Positions 1-10,149 of a stretch of DNA of 64,000 bases are shown piece after piece. The stretch lies in assembly GCF_000526315.1 (NCBI RefSeq), contig NZ_JAFV01000001.1:1178001-1242000 (forward strand). Reading direction: 5' to 3'. Source of the DNA: Methylopila sp. 73B (GTDB lineage Bacteria; Pseudomonadota; Alphaproteobacteria; Rhizobiales; Methylopilaceae). The notes below the pieces were generated by a model. It was not told the origin of the DNA. It saw nothing but the letters and a program-made list of their open reading frames with translations, and did not search any database. Both the position numbers and the translations under genes were made by a program. Every line of letters begins with the position of its first letter. Position 1 is the first letter of the stretch.

Positions 1-1025
1 GCCTCGAGGTTGCGGTCGGCGCGCGGGCGGACCTGCGCGAAGGCGTAGCCGCGGCTGGCCAGATCGAGCGACACCGCTTCAACCGACTTGTCCACGTCCT
101 GCGAGCTGTAGGTCGAGCCCTCGGACGACACCACCTTGCCGCGCAGGGTCGAGGCGTCGACTTCGGCGACGCTCGACTCCACGTTCACGGCGCCGAACCG
201 GTAGGGCTGGCCTTCGTCGACCACGATGTTGATGATGAAGGCGTTCTTCGTCTTGTCGAGATCGGCGCGCGCGGAAACCACGCGGAAGTCGGCATAGCCG
301 TGGTTCAGGTAGAACCGGCGGATGAGCTCGAGGTCGGCGTTGATGCGATCAGGATCGTAGACGTCGGAGGTCTTGATCCAGCTCAGCCAGTTCGACTCGG
401 TGGTCGTCATCTGGTCGCGCAGCGTGCCGTCGGAATAGGCCTGGTTGCCTTCGAACTCGATCGAGGAGATCGAGGTCTTGCCGCCTTCGTTGATCTCGAA
501 CACGAGATCGACGCGGCCGTTCGGCTGGGCGATCGTCTTCGCCTCGACGGTCGCCTCGTAGCGGCCGGACCGACGGTAGATTTCGGAAATGCGCTGGGTG
601 TCGGCCTGGACCAGCGCCGGGTTGAACGGACCGCGCGCCTTGGACTGAATCTCGGCGGTCAGCACGGCGTCCTTCACCTTCGAGTTGCCCTCGAACGCGA
701 CGCGGTTGATGACCTGGTTCTCGTTCACGCTGACGACGATGCCGCCGCCCGACCGTGTGACGCGCACATCCGAGAACAGGCCGCTTGCGTAAAGGCCACG
801 GATGCCTTCGTCGATCTTCGCCTGATCGAGCGGGCCGCCGGTGAAGTAGGAGCGCACCGTCTCCGCGTCGACGCGCTGGTTGCCGCGCACCGTGATGCTG
901 CTGGCGCGCTGCGCCTGCGCTTCGGTGACGCTGGCCATCCAGAAGCCCGTGCCGGCGGCCACGGCGCCGACGGCGACCGAGGATGCGACTGCAAGGCGCC
1001 CGACTACTCGAACCATACGCTTCAT
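1..1025 (-). CDS. bamA: BamA, outer membrane protein assembly factor (N-terminal part, cut by window edge)
   Basis: BamA is the core of the outer-membrane beta-barrel insertion machine. The visible 341 residues comprise a signal peptide (about residues 1-38, ending MASVTEAQA) and repeated POTRA modules in the periplasm; typical POTRA phrases are seen (ITVRGNQRVDAETVRSYF, INRVAFEGNSKVKD, SSIEFEGNQAYSDGTL). The beta-barrel half lies beyond the left edge. The start at 1025 is followed by a second in-frame ATG at 1016; the first puts basic residues before the hydrophobic core. It lies 176 bases after rseP on the same strand, the usual rseP-bamA order in proteobacteria. A weak promoter-like TTGCAC element lies in that gap. 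Confidence 0.95.
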   Translation of the reverse strand, partial: MKRMVRVVGRLAVASSVAVGAVAAGTGFWMASVTEAQAQRASSITVRGNQRVDAETVRSYFTGGPLDQAKIDEGIRGLYASGLFSDVRVTRSGGGIVVSVNENQVINRVAFEGNSKVKDAVLTAEIQSKARGPFNPALVQADTQRISEIYRRSGRYEATVEAKTIAQPNGRVDLVFEINEGGKTSISSIEFEGNQAYSDGTLRDQMTTTESNWLSWIKTSDVYDPDRINADLELIRRFYLNHGYADFRVVSARADLDKTKNAFIINIVVDEGQPYRFGAVNVESSVAEVDASTLRGKVVSSEGSTYSSQDVDKSVEAVSLDLASRGYAFAQVRPRADRNLE

Positions 1026-1201
1026 GGGGTGACGGGCCCTCGTGCCGTTGAACGGACGTTCGCAACCCTGAAAGCCCAAAGGATTCCCGGGTGCGACGCC
1101 GATCGCTTCTATCGAACTTTTACGCACGTGCAAACTCGCTACTCGACACAGGTTCGACGTTTCACAGGCGCCGTTGCGGCACAGACACGCCCAATTGGAT
1201 T

Positions 1202-2350
1202 TCAGCCTAAAGATGAAAGATGAACGATGTCGTTCCACGTCGCGAAGATCATCAGCATCAGCACGAAGGCGAGGCCGACGCGCATTCCCATCTCCTGCGC
1301 GCGCGCGCCGAGCGGCCGCCCGCGCAGCGCCTCGACGGCGTAGAACAGCAGGTGGCCGCCGTCGAGCATCGGAATCGGCAGCAGGTTCAACAGCCCGATC
1401 GACACCGAAAGGATCGCGGCAAGGTTGATCAGCGCGACGAAGCCGAGCGTCGCGACGTCGCCTGACGTCTTGGCGATCCGGATCGGGCCGCCGATCTGGT
1501 CGGTCGATTCCCGGCCGATCACCATGCGGCCCAGATAACGGCCGGTGTGCTCGACGACGAACCACGTCTCCTTCGCGCCCTCGGTCACCGCCTCGATCGG
1601 GCCGAAGGTCTCGTAGCGGACGTTGCCGGGCGTGGTGGAGCGGGTGACGCCCAGCACGCCCACGCGCTGCTTGTTGCCGAAGTTGTCGGTCAGCTCGCGC
1701 TGGCGCGGCGTCGCGGTGAGGGAGAGTTCGCTCGCCCCGCGCTCGACCGTCAGCTTGAGCGGCCGCTCGGCGTTGACGCTCACGATGCGCTGCATGTCGC
1801 TGAACGAGCGAATCTTCTGGCCGTCGATCGCGGTCACGAGGTCGCCCGCGACGAGGCCAGCCTCCGAGGCGGCGCTCCCCGGCTCCACCTGATCGACCAA
1901 GGCGTCGGTCGCAGGGCGCCCGACCGTCATGAAGACGCAGGCGAAGATGACGATCGCGAGCAAGAAGTTCGCGATCGGCCCCGCGGCCACAATGGCGGCG
2001 CGGGCGGGCAGCGGCGCGAAGAAGAAGCTGCCGCGGCGCTCGTCCGGCGTCATGCGCTCGAGCGCGTCGACGTCCGGGGCGCTCGCCGCGTTCTCGTCGC
2101 CGGCGAAGCGCACGTAGCCGCCGAGGGGAATCGCCGCGAGGCGCCAGCGCGTGCCGCGCCGGTCGTTGAAGCCCACGATCTCCGGGCCGAACCCGAGCGA
2201 GAAGGCGAGCACCTTCACCCCGGTCCAGCGCGCGACCAGGAAATGGCCGAGCTCGTGAAAAAAGATGACGAGCGTCAGCACGAACAGGAAGGGAATGATG
2301 TAGCCGAGCGTGGCCGAGCCCGCGCCGAGCATCTCGTTCAGAAACGTCAT
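1202..2350 (-). CDS. rseP: RseP family site-2 zinc metalloprotease
   Basis: Intramembrane protease that cleaves anti-sigma factors or signal-peptide remnants in the inner membrane. At 382 residues it matches the single-PDZ alphaproteobacterial form. The zinc motif HELGH is at residues 32-36 inside the first membrane helix; a PDZ domain occupies roughly residues 115-205 (GDLVTAIDGQKIRSFSDM), and the second catalytic motif PIPMLDGGHLLFY is near the C-terminus, supplying the third zinc ligand. It sits 51 bases after dxr and before bamA, so envelope lipid, protease and outer-membrane assembly genes are co-oriented. Confidence 0.96.
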   Translation of the reverse strand: MTFLNEMLGAGSATLGYIIPFLFVLTLVIFFHELGHFLVARWTGVKVLAFSLGFGPEIVGFNDRRGTRWRLAAIPLGGYVRFAGDENAASAPDVDALERMTPDERRGSFFFAPLPARAAIVAAGPIANFLLAIVIFACVFMTVGRPATDALVDQVEPGSAASEAGLVAGDLVTAIDGQKIRSFSDMQRIVSVNAERPLKLTVERGASELSLTATPRQRELTDNFGNKQRVGVLGVTRSTTPGNVRYETFGPIEAVTEGAKETWFVVEHTGRYLGRMVIGRESTDQIGGPIRIAKTSGDVATLGFVALINLAAILSVSIGLLNLLPIPMLDGGHLLFYAVEALRGRPLGARAQEMGMRVGLAFVLMLMIFATWNDIVHLSSLG

Positions 2351-2401
2351 CGGATCCCCTAGACCCCGACCCGCGCCGTGACCGCGCGCGCCCCTGCCCC
2401 T

Positions 2402-3595
2402 TTAGTGCGCCCGAAGGCGGGCTTCTGGCAAGCGCCCCGACGCGAGGCCGCGACTCTCGATGTCGAGGTCGATGGCTTCGGCGATGGTCTCCGGCGCCGC
2501 GGTCAGCCCGTGCCGATCCGCGGCCTCGAGCGCGTCCTCCACGAGCCGGGGGATGTCGCCGAAGCCGATCTCGCGGGCGAGAAAAGCCGCGACAGCCACT
2601 TCGTTCGCGGCGTTGAGCACGGTCGCGGCGGCGCCCCCGGCCGCCAGCGCCTCGCGCGCCAGACGGAGCGCGGGGAATCGACCCACGTCCGGAGCCTCGA
2701 AGGTAAGGCTTCCGATGCGGGCGAGGTCGAGCCGGGCGGCCGGCGTCGTGAGCCTCTGGGGGTGGCCGAGAGCGTGCGCGATCGGAACCCGCATGTCGGG
2801 CGCCGCGAGGCCCGCGGTCACCGCGCCGTCGCGGAAGGTGACGAGGCCGTGGATCACCGACTGCGGGTGGACGACCACGTCGAGCCGTTCGGCGTCGATC
2901 GCGAACAGGTGGTGGGCTTCGATCAGCTCCAGGCCCTTGTTCATTAGGGTCGCGGAATCGATCGTGATCTTGGCGCCCATGGACCAGGTGGGGTGGCGCA
3001 GCGCGTCCTCGGGGCGCGCGCGGGCGATGCGCTCCGCCTCCCAGGTGCGGAACGGACCGCCCGAGGCCGTCAGCGTCATGCGCTCGACGTCGTCGACATC
3101 TTGGCCGCCGAGGGCCTGCAGCAGAGCGTTGTGCTCGCTGTCGACCGGCAGCAGCGTCGCGCCGGCGGCCGCGACCTCGCGCATGAAGGCCGCTCCGGCG
3201 CAGACGAGGCATTCCTTGGTGGCGAGCGCGACCGCGCCGCCCTGCCGCACCGCCGCGATGGTGGGGGCCAGCCCCGCCGCGCCGGAGATCGCGGCCATGG
3301 TCCAGTCGACGGGGAGCCCCGCGGCCTCGACAGCGGCCTCGGCGCCTGCAGACGTCGCGACGCCGGAACCTTCAAGCGCCGCCGCCAGCGCCGGCCCCGC
3401 GGAGGCGTCGGCGACGACCGCGCGCCGCGCGTTGAGCCTTCGGGCCACAGCCGCGAGCCCGGCCGCGTCGCTGTTCGCGACGACCGCCTCGACCGCGAAC
3501 AGCGCCGCATGGCGTTCAAGCAGGTCGACCGTCGCGAGCCCGACGGAGCCGGTGGCGCCGAGCACCGTGACCCTACGCCGGGGCGCGGCGGTCAT
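2402..3595 (-). CDS. dxr: 1-deoxy-D-xylulose 5-phosphate reductoisomerase
   Basis: Converts DXP to MEP with NADPH, the committed step of the non-mevalonate isoprenoid pathway. 397 residues, full length. N-terminal NADPH-binding Rossmann motif GATGSVG at about residues 13-19; metal and substrate motifs include PVDSEHNAL and MNKGLELIEAHHLF. It follows cdsA by a 7-base gap. Isoprenoid output feeds the undecaprenyl carrier made by uppS two genes upstream, which explains the clustering. Confidence 0.97.
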   Translation of the reverse strand: MTAAPRRRVTVLGATGSVGLATVDLLERHAALFAVEAVVANSDAAGLAAVARRLNARRAVVADASAGPALAAALEGSGVATSAGAEAAVEAAGLPVDWTMAAISGAAGLAPTIAAVRQGGAVALATKECLVCAGAAFMREVAAAGATLLPVDSEHNALLQALGGQDVDDVERMTLTASGGPFRTWEAERIARARPEDALRHPTWSMGAKITIDSATLMNKGLELIEAHHLFAIDAERLDVVVHPQSVIHGLVTFRDGAVTAGLAAPDMRVPIAHALGHPQRLTTPAARLDLARIGSLTFEAPDVGRFPALRLAREALAAGGAAATVLNAANEVAVAAFLAREIGFGDIPRLVEDALEAADRHGLTAAPETIAEAIDLDIESRGLASGRLPEARLRAH

Positions 3596-3602
3596 ACGCG
3601 GC

Positions 3603-4460
3603 TCACCATCGCAGCAGCCCCTGCGCCGCGCCGTCGAAGCCGCCGCGGGCCAGACCCACGAGGGCTGCGAACGTCGCCGCGACGAGGAAGCCGTCCATGC
3701 GGTCCATCAGCCCGCCATGGCCGGGAATGATCCGGCCGGAATCCTTGGCGCCGAAGCGGCGCTTCATCGCGGATTCGAACAGGTCGCCGATCACCGTCGC
3801 GACCGTCGCGAGAAAGCCGAGCACGACCAGAGGGCCGAGCGTCTCGACGCCGCCGAGGCGCGCCACCAGGAGGCTCGCGCTGGTTCCGATGACGGCGCCG
3901 CCGATCGCGCCGGACCAGGTCTTTTTCGGCGACAGCGCCGGCGCGAGCTTCGGCCCGCCCAGCGTGCGGCCGGTCGCGAAGGCGCCGATGTCCGCCCCCC
4001 AGACCGCCGCGAACAGCCAGAGCGTGGCGAGCAGGCCGTCGGATGGATCCTGCCGGAGCAGGATGACGCCGAGGAAGGTCGCGGCTCCATAGAGCGCGGC
4101 GACGCCCGCCAGATAAGACGGGCGCGCCGCGAACGCCGCGGCGAGACCCCCGAGGACGATCAGCGGCAGGGTCAGTCCGTAATCGAACAGCAGCAGGCTG
4201 CCGACGCTGAACAGCGCGCCGGCGGCGCCGAGCGTGACCGCGACGATGGCCGCGGCGTTGCGGCGCGCTTTCGGACCCGGCGTCGCGAGCCAGGCCCATT
4301 CGACGCCGACCGCGACGCCGATCAGGGTCCAGAACAGGCCGAAGAGCGGGCCGCCGAGCCAGGCCACCGCCAGCGCCGCCGCCGCCATGACGGCGCCTGA
4401 GGCGATCCTGAGAACGAGTTCCGACAAGCGCCTCGGGCCCGGAGCGACGGCGACGTTCAC
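3603..4460 (-). CDS. cdsA: Phosphatidate cytidylyltransferase
   Basis: Makes CDP-diacylglycerol from CTP and phosphatidic acid in the inner membrane. The C-terminal CDS signature is clear: [20 protein letters not shown] followed by GLMDRMDGF. Several hydrophobic segments precede it. The frame is open further upstream, but the GTG at 4460 overlaps the uppS stop in a GTGA junction, giving 285 residues, close to the family length and consistent with translational coupling; I prefer it to the longer 317-residue reading, whose extra arginine-rich N-terminus would lie inside uppS. Confidence 0.93.
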   Translation of the reverse strand: MNVAVAPGPRRLSELVLRIASGAVMAAAALAVAWLGGPLFGLFWTLIGVAVGVEWAWLATPGPKARRNAAAIVAVTLGAAGALFSVGSLLLFDYGLTLPLIVLGGLAAAFAARPSYLAGVAALYGAATFLGVILLRQDPSDGLLATLWLFAAVWGADIGAFATGRTLGGPKLAPALSPKKTWSGAIGGAVIGTSASLLVARLGGVETLGPLVVLGFLATVATVIGDLFESAMKRRFGAKDSGRIIPGHGGLMDRMDGFLVAATFAALVGLARGGFDGAAQGLLRW

Positions 4461-5224
4461 GCGCCCACCCGCGCGGCGCGGCCGCCGTAGCGGCGCTCGC
4501 GCGACCGGAAGCTCGCGATCGCCGCGTCGAACGCCGCCCGGTCGAAATCGGGCCAATGCTGCGGCAGGAACACGTACTCGGAATAGGCCGACTGCCAGAG
4601 CAGGAAGTTCGAGATCCGCTGCTCGCCGCTGGTGCGGATGACGAGGTCGGGGTCCGGGATGTCGGCGGTGTGGAGATTCGCGGCGATCGTCTGCAGGTCG
4701 ATCGACGTCGGATCGAGCGCGCCCGCGCGCGCGGCCTCGGCGATCCGGCGCACGGCGGCGACGATCTCCTGCCGGCCGCCATAGTTGAAGGCCACCACAA
4801 GCGTCAGCCCGTCGTTCGTCCGGGTGAGCCCTTCCGCCTCGTCGAGCAGGCCGGCGATGTCCGGGGCGAGGCCCGTCCGCTCGCCGATGACCCGCACGCG
4901 GACGTTGGAGCGGTGCAGCTCGGAGAGGTCGCGGCGCACGAACAGGCGCAGCAGGTTCATGAGGTCGGAGACCTCGTCCTCGGGGCGCGACCAGTTTTCG
5001 GAGGAGAAGCTGTAGAGCGTGAGGTAGCGGACGCCGAGCTCGCCGGCGGAACGCACCGCCTTGCGGAGCGCCTCGACGCCGCGGCGATGGCCTTCGGCGC
5101 GCGGCAGGCCGCGGGCGGCGGCCCAGCGCCCGTTGCCGTCCATGATGATCGCGACGTGGCGTGGGGCGCCGGCGCCCTCATCGGCTGCCGCCGCTTCGGT
5201 CCATCTGGGCAAATCGGTCGACAT
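4457..5224 (-). CDS. uppS: Isoprenyl (di-trans,poly-cis-undecaprenyl) diphosphate synthase
   Basis: Condenses isopentenyl diphosphate onto farnesyl diphosphate to give the C55 carrier of peptidoglycan and LPS synthesis. 255 residues. The cis-prenyltransferase motifs are in order: [14 protein letters not shown] with the catalytic Asp near residue 29, [35 protein letters not shown] and the C-terminal [19 protein letters not shown]. It follows frr by 63 bases and overlaps cdsA by four. Confidence 0.97.
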   Translation of the reverse strand: MSTDLPRWTEAAAADEGAGAPRHVAIIMDGNGRWAAARGLPRAEGHRRGVEALRKAVRSAGELGVRYLTLYSFSSENWSRPEDEVSDLMNLLRLFVRRDLSELHRSNVRVRVIGERTGLAPDIAGLLDEAEGLTRTNDGLTLVVAFNYGGRQEIVAAVRRIAEAARAGALDPTSIDLQTIAANLHTADIPDPDLVIRTSGEQRISNFLLWQSAYSEYVFLPQHWPDFDRAAFDAAIASFRSRERRYGGRAARVGA

Positions 5225-5287
5225 GATCGCGCTCGGCGCCCGGATCGTTCGAGGAAAAACGACGACGCGCTCTCGCGGCGCGCGACG

Positions 5288-5848
5288 TCAGACCTGCATG
5301 ATGTCTTTTTCCTTCGCCGCCACCGCCTGGTCCACCTCGACGATGGCTGCGTCGGTCGCCTTCTGCACCTGATCGGCGAAGCGGACCTGATCGTCCTCGC
5401 TGATGTCGCCGTCCTTCTCCGCCTTCTTCAGCGTGTCCAGGCCGTCGCGGCGCACGTGGCGCACGGCGACGCGGGAGGCCTCGGCGTATTTGTGCGCGAC
5501 CTTCACGAGCTCCTTGCGGCGCTCGGCGTTGAGCTCCGGCAGCGGGATGCGCAGCAGCTGGCCCTCGCCGATCGGGTTGAGGCCGAGGTTGGCCTCCCGG
5601 ATCGCCTTCTCGACCGCGCCGGTCATGGAGCGGTCCCACACCTGCACGTTCAGCATGCGCGCCTCGGGCACGCTGACCGTCGCGACCTGGTTGAGCGGCA
5701 TCTCGGCGCCGTAGGCGACGACCACCACCGGATCGAGGAGGCTTGAGGAGGCGCGGCCGGTGCGCAGGCCCGCGAGGTCGCTCTTGAGCGAGGCCACGGC
5801 GCCCTGCATGCGGCGCTTGATGTCGTCGAGGTCGAAGGATCCGGACAT
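5288..5848 (-). CDS. frr: Ribosome recycling factor
   Basis: Splits post-termination ribosomes together with EF-G. 186 residues, the standard length. Recognisable segments: [59 protein letters not shown] and the C-terminal helix containing [19 protein letters not shown]. It sits 40 bases after pyrH in the conserved rpsB-tsf-pyrH-frr order. Confidence 0.97.
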   Translation of the reverse strand: MSGSFDLDDIKRRMQGAVASLKSDLAGLRTGRASSSLLDPVVVVAYGAEMPLNQVATVSVPEARMLNVQVWDRSMTGAVEKAIREANLGLNPIGEGQLLRIPLPELNAERRKELVKVAHKYAEASRVAVRHVRRDGLDTLKKAEKDGDISEDDQVRFADQVQKATDAAIVEVDQAVAAKEKDIMQV

Positions 5849-5888
5849 GGGATGAAGGTCCTTGAGGTTCGGGCGGTTCGTCCGCCTC

Positions 5889-6614
5889 TCAGCTCGCCAC
5901 GGTGGTGGCGCGTCCTTCGCCGCACACGACCGCCGAGATCGACCCGGGCTCGTGGATGGAGAAGACGATTACCGGAAGCGCGTTCTCGCGCGCAAGCGCG
6001 AAGGCCGCGGCGTCCATGACCTTGAGGTCCCGGTGCAGGACGTCGTCGTGGGTCAGGCGGTCGAACCGGGTCGCCGTCGGGTCCTTCTTCGGATCGGCGC
6101 TGTAGATGCCGTCGACCTGCGTGGCCTTCAGCAGCGCCTCGCAGCCGGTCTCGATCGCGCGCAGCGCCGCCGCGGTGTCGGTCGTGAAGAAGGGGTTGCC
6201 GGTCCCGGCGGCGAACACCACCACCCGGCCCCGGTCGAGATGGGCAAGCGCGCGTGGCCGCGTGTAGGTCTCGCACACCGCCGGCATGTCGAGCGCCGAG
6301 AGCACGCGGGCCTGGGTGCCCTGACGGGTGATCGCGGCCGACAGCGCGAGGCCGTTCATCACGGTCGCGAGCATGCCCATGTAGTCGCCGGTCGCCCGGT
6401 CGACGCCCTGGGACGACACCTGCACGCCGCGGAAGATGTTGCCCCCGCCGACGACCACCGCGACCTCCACTCCGAGGGAGTGGGTGGCGGCGATGTCGGC
6501 GGCGATGCGGTCGACGGTCGGCTGGTGCAGGCCGAAGGCGTCGGGACCCATCAAAGCCTCTCCCGAGACCTTGACGAGCACCCGTTTGTAGATCGGCTCC
6601 GGCCGCCCCGTCAT
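5889..6614 (-). CDS. pyrH: UMP kinase
   Basis: Phosphorylates UMP to UDP in the cytoplasm; bacterial hexameric amino-acid-kinase fold. 241 residues. Motifs: [14 protein letters not shown] at the N-terminus (ATP site), [29 protein letters not shown], and the nucleotide loop [20 protein letters not shown]. Starts 10 bases after the tsf stop, so very likely co-transcribed. Confidence 0.97.
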   Translation of the reverse strand: MTGRPEPIYKRVLVKVSGEALMGPDAFGLHQPTVDRIAADIAATHSLGVEVAVVVGGGNIFRGVQVSSQGVDRATGDYMGMLATVMNGLALSAAITRQGTQARVLSALDMPAVCETYTRPRALAHLDRGRVVVFAAGTGNPFFTTDTAAALRAIETGCEALLKATQVDGIYSADPKKDPTATRFDRLTHDDVLHRDLKVMDAAAFALARENALPVIVFSIHEPGSISAVVCGEGRATTVAS

Positions 6615-6624
6615 CGCGCGGGCG

Positions 6625-7551
6625 TCAGCGCGTGCCGGCCGCCGCGGCGACCTCGGCCGCGAAGTCGTTCTCTTCCTTCTCGACGCCCTCGCCCAGCGCC
6701 AGACGGACGAAGCCCGTCAGCTTGATCGGCGCGCCGGCGTCGGCCTCGGCCGCCTTGACGGCCTGCGCGACGGTCTTGGAGCCGTCGTGCACGAAGGGCT
6801 GCTCGAGGAGCGTGTTCTCCTTGTAGAAGGTCTTCACGCCGTTCTCGACGATCTTCTCGATAACGTTCTCGGGCTTGCCGCCCTCGCGGGCCTTGTCGGC
6901 CAGAACGGCGCGCTCGCGCTCCACGATGGCGGGATCGATCGAGGCCGCGTCGAGGCCCTGCGGGTTGGTCGCCGCGACATGCATCGCGATCTGCCGGCCG
7001 AGCGCCGTCAGCACATCGGCCTTGCCTTCGGATTCGAGCGCCACGAGCACGGCGATCTTGCCGAGGTTCGGGGCCACCTGGCCATGCACATAGCCGCCGA
7101 TCACGCCCTGCGAGACCGACAGCTCGGCCGCGCGGCGGAGCGTCATGTTCTCGCCGATCCGAGCGATGGTCGACTGAATCTTCTCCGCGACCGTGCCGCC
7201 GCCGGGGTAACCCGCAGCTTCGATCGTGGAGACGTCCGCGCCGGCGGTCAGCGCGACGGTCGCGACGGTCGAGACCATCTCCTGGAACTCGACGTTGCGC
7301 GCAACGAAGTCGGTCTCGGCGTTCACCTCGACCGCGACGCCCTTGGAGCCGTCGACGGCGAGAGCGACGAGACCCTCGGCCGCGACGCGGCCGGCCTTCT
7401 TCGCGGCCTTGGCGAGGCCCTTCTTGCGCAGCCAGTCGAACGCCGCCTCGATGTCGCCTTCGACCTCGGAGAGCGCGTTCTTGCAGTCCATCATGCCGGC
7501 GCCGGTCTTCTCGCGAAGCTCCTTCACCATGGCTGCGGTGATGTTGGCCAT
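6625..7551 (-). CDS. tsf: Elongation factor Ts
   Basis: Guanine nucleotide exchange factor for EF-Tu. 308 residues, full length. N-terminal UBA-like module ([20 protein letters not shown]) and the TDFVARN signature of the core are present; the C-terminus carries the coiled region and [21 protein letters not shown] good AGAGGA ribosome-binding site precedes the ATG at 7551. Two perfect hairpins lie between rpsB and this start (see the separate entry), so its translation or mRNA processing may be set independently of rpsB. Confidence 0.97.
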   Translation of the reverse strand: MANITAAMVKELREKTGAGMMDCKNALSEVEGDIEAAFDWLRKKGLAKAAKKAGRVAAEGLVALAVDGSKGVAVEVNAETDFVARNVEFQEMVSTVATVALTAGADVSTIEAAGYPGGGTVAEKIQSTIARIGENMTLRRAAELSVSQGVIGGYVHGQVAPNLGKIAVLVALESEGKADVLTALGRQIAMHVAATNPQGLDAASIDPAIVERERAVLADKAREGGKPENVIEKIVENGVKTFYKENTLLEQPFVHDGSKTVAQAVKAAEADAGAPIKLTGFVRLALGEGVEKEENDFAAEVAAAAGTR

Positions 7552-7570
7552 GTCATCCTCTGAAACGTGC

Positions 7571-7638
7571 GCCGCCCTGCGAAGGGCGGCGAAGATTAGG
7601 GTCAGGCGAGGCCCGCGGGATCACGAGGACCCGCGGGC
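7571..7638 (-). promoter_or_regulatory. Two perfect hairpins in the rpsB-tsf spacer
   Basis: On the transcribed (minus) strand the rpsB stop is followed by a 9-bp perfect stem (GCCCGCGGG pairing with CCCGCGGGC, 10-nt loop, 7611-7638) and then by an 8-bp perfect stem with tetraloop (GCCGCCCT/AGGGCGGC, 7571-7590) that ends about 20 bases before the tsf start. Neither is followed by a U tract, so attenuation, mRNA stabilisation or processing is more likely than simple termination. This is inference from the fold only. Confidence 0.5.
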
Positions 7639-7655
7639 GTTCTGAAGCTTGGGCG

Positions 7656-8693
7656 TTACGCGGCGAGGCCGGCGAGCAGCTCGCGGGCCTGCGCGACCCA
7701 GCCCTCGCGGTCGAAGCGACCGTTGAGCTTCAGGTCGGCGTCGGCCTTGGCCACGTCGGTCGGGTTCATCGCGGCGATCTGCCAGTAGTGATAGACGCCG
7801 TACTCGTTCAGCTTCTGCTCGAGCTGCGGGCCGACGCCGGAGAGCTTCGCAAGATCGTCGGGCGCGCCACGCGGGGCGGCGAGCAGCTCGAACGCCTCGA
7901 CCGCGACTTCGATCTCTTCGACCGCGGCCGCGGGGGCCTCCTCGGCTGGCAGCTCCTCGACGAGCGGCTCTTCCTGGGCGCCGAGGTCGACGCCGAGGTC
8001 GCCCTGGCCGCGGCCGATGCCGTCAAGGGCGGCGCGGGCGATCAGGTCGCCGTAGAGCGCCAGCGCGCGGCCGGCGTCGTCGTTGCCCGGGATCGGATAG
8101 GTGATGCCCTCGGGGTCCGAGTTGGTGTCGAGGATGGCCGCGACCGGAATGCCGAGGCGACGAGCCTCCTGCACCGCGATCTGCTCCTTGTTGGTGTCGA
8201 TCACGAAGATCAGGTTCGGCAGGCCGCCCATGTCCTTGATGCCGCCGAGCGTCTTCTCGAGCTTGTCGCGCTCGCGCGACAGCGTCAGACGCTCCTTCTT
8301 GGTGAAGCCCTGGGCTTCGCCGGAGAGCATCTCTTCGAGCTTGCGGAGACGCTGGATCGAGCCGGAGATGGTCTTCCAGTTCGTCAGCATGCCGCCGAGC
8401 CACCGGGCGTTCACGAAGTACTGCGCCGACCGACGGGCCGAATCCGCGACCACCTCGGCCGCCTGGCGCTTGGTGCCGACGATGAGCACGCGGCCGCCGC
8501 CGGCGACGACGTCGGACACGGCCTGCAGCGCGCGGTGCAGCAGCGGCACGGTCTGCGCGAGGTCGATGATGTGGATGTTGTTGCGCGCGCCGAAGATATA
8601 GGGCGCCATCTTCGGGTTCCAGCGGTGAGCCTGGTGGCCGAAGTGCACGCCCGCCTCGAGCAGCTGGCGCATGGTGAAGTCAGGAGCAGCCAT
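7656..8693 (-). CDS. rpsB: 30S ribosomal protein S2 with C-terminal helix-hairpin-helix extension
   Basis: Ribosomal small-subunit protein. The S2 core occupies about residues 1-230 ([77 protein letters not shown]). At 345 residues it is about 90 longer than the usual S2: an acidic Glu/Ala linker is followed by a DNA-binding-like HhH domain ([20 protein letters not shown], then [20 protein letters not shown]). Such tails are known in some Hyphomicrobiales S2 proteins. It begins the operon and has a good promoter upstream. Confidence 0.96.
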   Translation of the reverse strand: MAAPDFTMRQLLEAGVHFGHQAHRWNPKMAPYIFGARNNIHIIDLAQTVPLLHRALQAVSDVVAGGGRVLIVGTKRQAAEVVADSARRSAQYFVNARWLGGMLTNWKTISGSIQRLRKLEEMLSGEAQGFTKKERLTLSRERDKLEKTLGGIKDMGGLPNLIFVIDTNKEQIAVQEARRLGIPVAAILDTNSDPEGITYPIPGNDDAGRALALYGDLIARAALDGIGRGQGDLGVDLGAQEEPLVEELPAEEAPAAAVEEIEVAVEAFELLAAPRGAPDDLAKLSGVGPQLEQKLNEYGVYHYWQIAAMNPTDVAKADADLKLNGRFDREGWVAQARELLAGLAA

Positions 8694-8811
8694 CGTCTTA
8701 AATCCGTCTTTCCGGTTGCCTCCGCGGGCGATCGCCGGAGCTCGATCGTCGAGCCCGGCGCCGGTGCGGCTTGGTTATCGCCGCTGAAGCCCGCGTGTGG
8801 GATGGCGCGGC

Positions 8812-8840
8812 TTATAGGCGCAAACCCCCGGCGAAGGCAA
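8812..8840 (-). promoter_or_regulatory. Sigma-70-type promoter of the rpsB operon
   Basis: On the minus strand TTGCCT (8835-8840) is separated by exactly 17 bases from CTATAA (8812-8817), followed by G, a pattern typical of strong ribosomal-protein promoters in rhizobia-like bacteria. Predicted initiation about 8804 gives a roughly 110-nt 5' leader to rpsB. The rest of the 313-base gap 8694-9006 holds the leader and the upstream region of the divergent DUF2865 gene; nothing else was recognised in it. Confidence 0.55.
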
Positions 8841-9006
8841 GACGGCGGCCGGTCGAGCGCGCGCCGCGCCGCGGGGCGCCGGCCATGCGCCGTCCTCACT
8901 TCGGTCTCATTCCGCCGCCTCTGTGCGGAGCCGTTGCGACGGGGTATGTACGTCCGGGGTCGACGCTCTCGGCGCCAATCCCGTCGAGTCGCCGGAAAGG
9001 ATGCGC

Positions 9007-10149
9007 ATGAGGTCGAGTTTCGTCACGCTCGCGGCTGTCGCTTTGACGCTGGCGGCGGCGATCGGAGACGCGCGGGCCCAGCAGGGCTCCGACCAGTGCC
9101 TGCGCCTGGAGGCGCAGCTCGCCGCGGTCGACCGCGGCGGCGCGCGCCGGCCGGACCCTCGCGCCATCGAGCGCGACTTCAACCGTCAGCGCTACGAGCT
9201 CGACCGCACCAAGGCCTACGCCCGCGGCCTCGGCTGCGGCCGCGGCTTCCTGTTCTCGTCGCCGCCGGCCGAGTGCGCCGACATCGAGCGGCGCATGGGG
9301 CAGATGGAGACGAACCTCGACAAGCTCGAGGCCCAGCTCGCCCAGGCCCAGCAAGGTGGCGGCGTGGACCCGCGCCGGCGCGACCTGCTGTTCGCCCTCG
9401 CCCGGAATCAGTGCGGCCCGCAGTACCGGCTCGTCGAGCGCAAGATCGAGCGCGAGCCGCAGCAGCGCCAGGGCTTCTTCTCCATGCTGTTCGGCGGCGG
9501 CGGCTCGGACGGGCCGCGCGAAGAGACCGTGGTCGAGCCCGAGATGGACCCGCAGTCCACGCCGCGGGTCTCGACCTACCGGACCGTGTGCGTGCGCACC
9601 TGCGACGGCTTCTTCTTCCCGATCTCGTTCCAGACGACCCGCAACGCCTTCGAGCGCGACGACGCGATCTGCCGCGCCACCTGCCCGGGGACCGAAGCCA
9701 AGCTCTATTCCTATCCGAATCCCGGCGGGGCGATGGAGCAGGCGTCGAGCGTCGACGGCGAGGCCTACGCCAAGCTCCAGAACGCCTTCCGCTACCGCAA
9801 GGAATTCGTCGCCGGTTGCTCCTGCCGTCCCGAGGGCATGAGCTGGGCCGAGGCGCTCGCCGGCGTCGAGGACAAGACCGTGAAGAAGGGCGACATCGTC
9901 GTCGACGAACAGAAGGCGCTGGAGCTGTCGCGGCCCCAGGGCGCGGGCCAGCCCAAGCCGCCGGCCCCGACCGCCCAGGCGCGGCCGAGCCGCCCGGAGC
10001 AGCTGCGGCCGCCGGCCGAGCCCGCCCCAGCGCAGGAGCCCGCGCCCGAGGCGACGCCGCGCCGGAACTCGGACGACGTCATCATCCTCGACGATCCGCT
10101 GAACCGCGGCGCCCCCATCGAGCGCCGCCCGCTCAGCCAGCCGAACTGA
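9007..10149 (+). CDS. Secreted DUF2865 domain protein
   Basis: Function unknown; predicted periplasmic. Signal peptide MRSSFVTLAAVALTLAAA with cleavage after DARA. A central coiled region (ADIERRMGQMETNLDKLEAQ) is followed by the conserved cysteine-bearing DUF2865 core: VCVRTCDGFFFPISF, DAICRATCPGTEAKLYSYPN and GCSCRPEGMSWAEAL. The last 80 residues are Pro/Ala/Gln-rich and probably disordered. Two in-frame ATGs exist: the one at 9001 abuts GGAAAGG, while the one at 9007 stands 6 bases after it, so I take 9007 (380 residues). Divergent from rpsB; the role is not deducible from context. Confidence 0.85.
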   Translation: MRSSFVTLAAVALTLAAAIGDARAQQGSDQCLRLEAQLAAVDRGGARRPDPRAIERDFNRQRYELDRTKAYARGLGCGRGFLFSSPPAECADIERRMGQMETNLDKLEAQLAQAQQGGGVDPRRRDLLFALARNQCGPQYRLVERKIEREPQQRQGFFSMLFGGGGSDGPREETVVEPEMDPQSTPRVSTYRTVCVRTCDGFFFPISFQTTRNAFERDDAICRATCPGTEAKLYSYPNPGGAMEQASSVDGEAYAKLQNAFRYRKEFVAGCSCRPEGMSWAEALAGVEDKTVKKGDIVVDEQKALELSRPQGAGQPKPPAPTAQARPSRPEQLRPPAEPAPAQEPAPEATPRRNSDDVIILDDPLNRGAPIERRPLSQPN

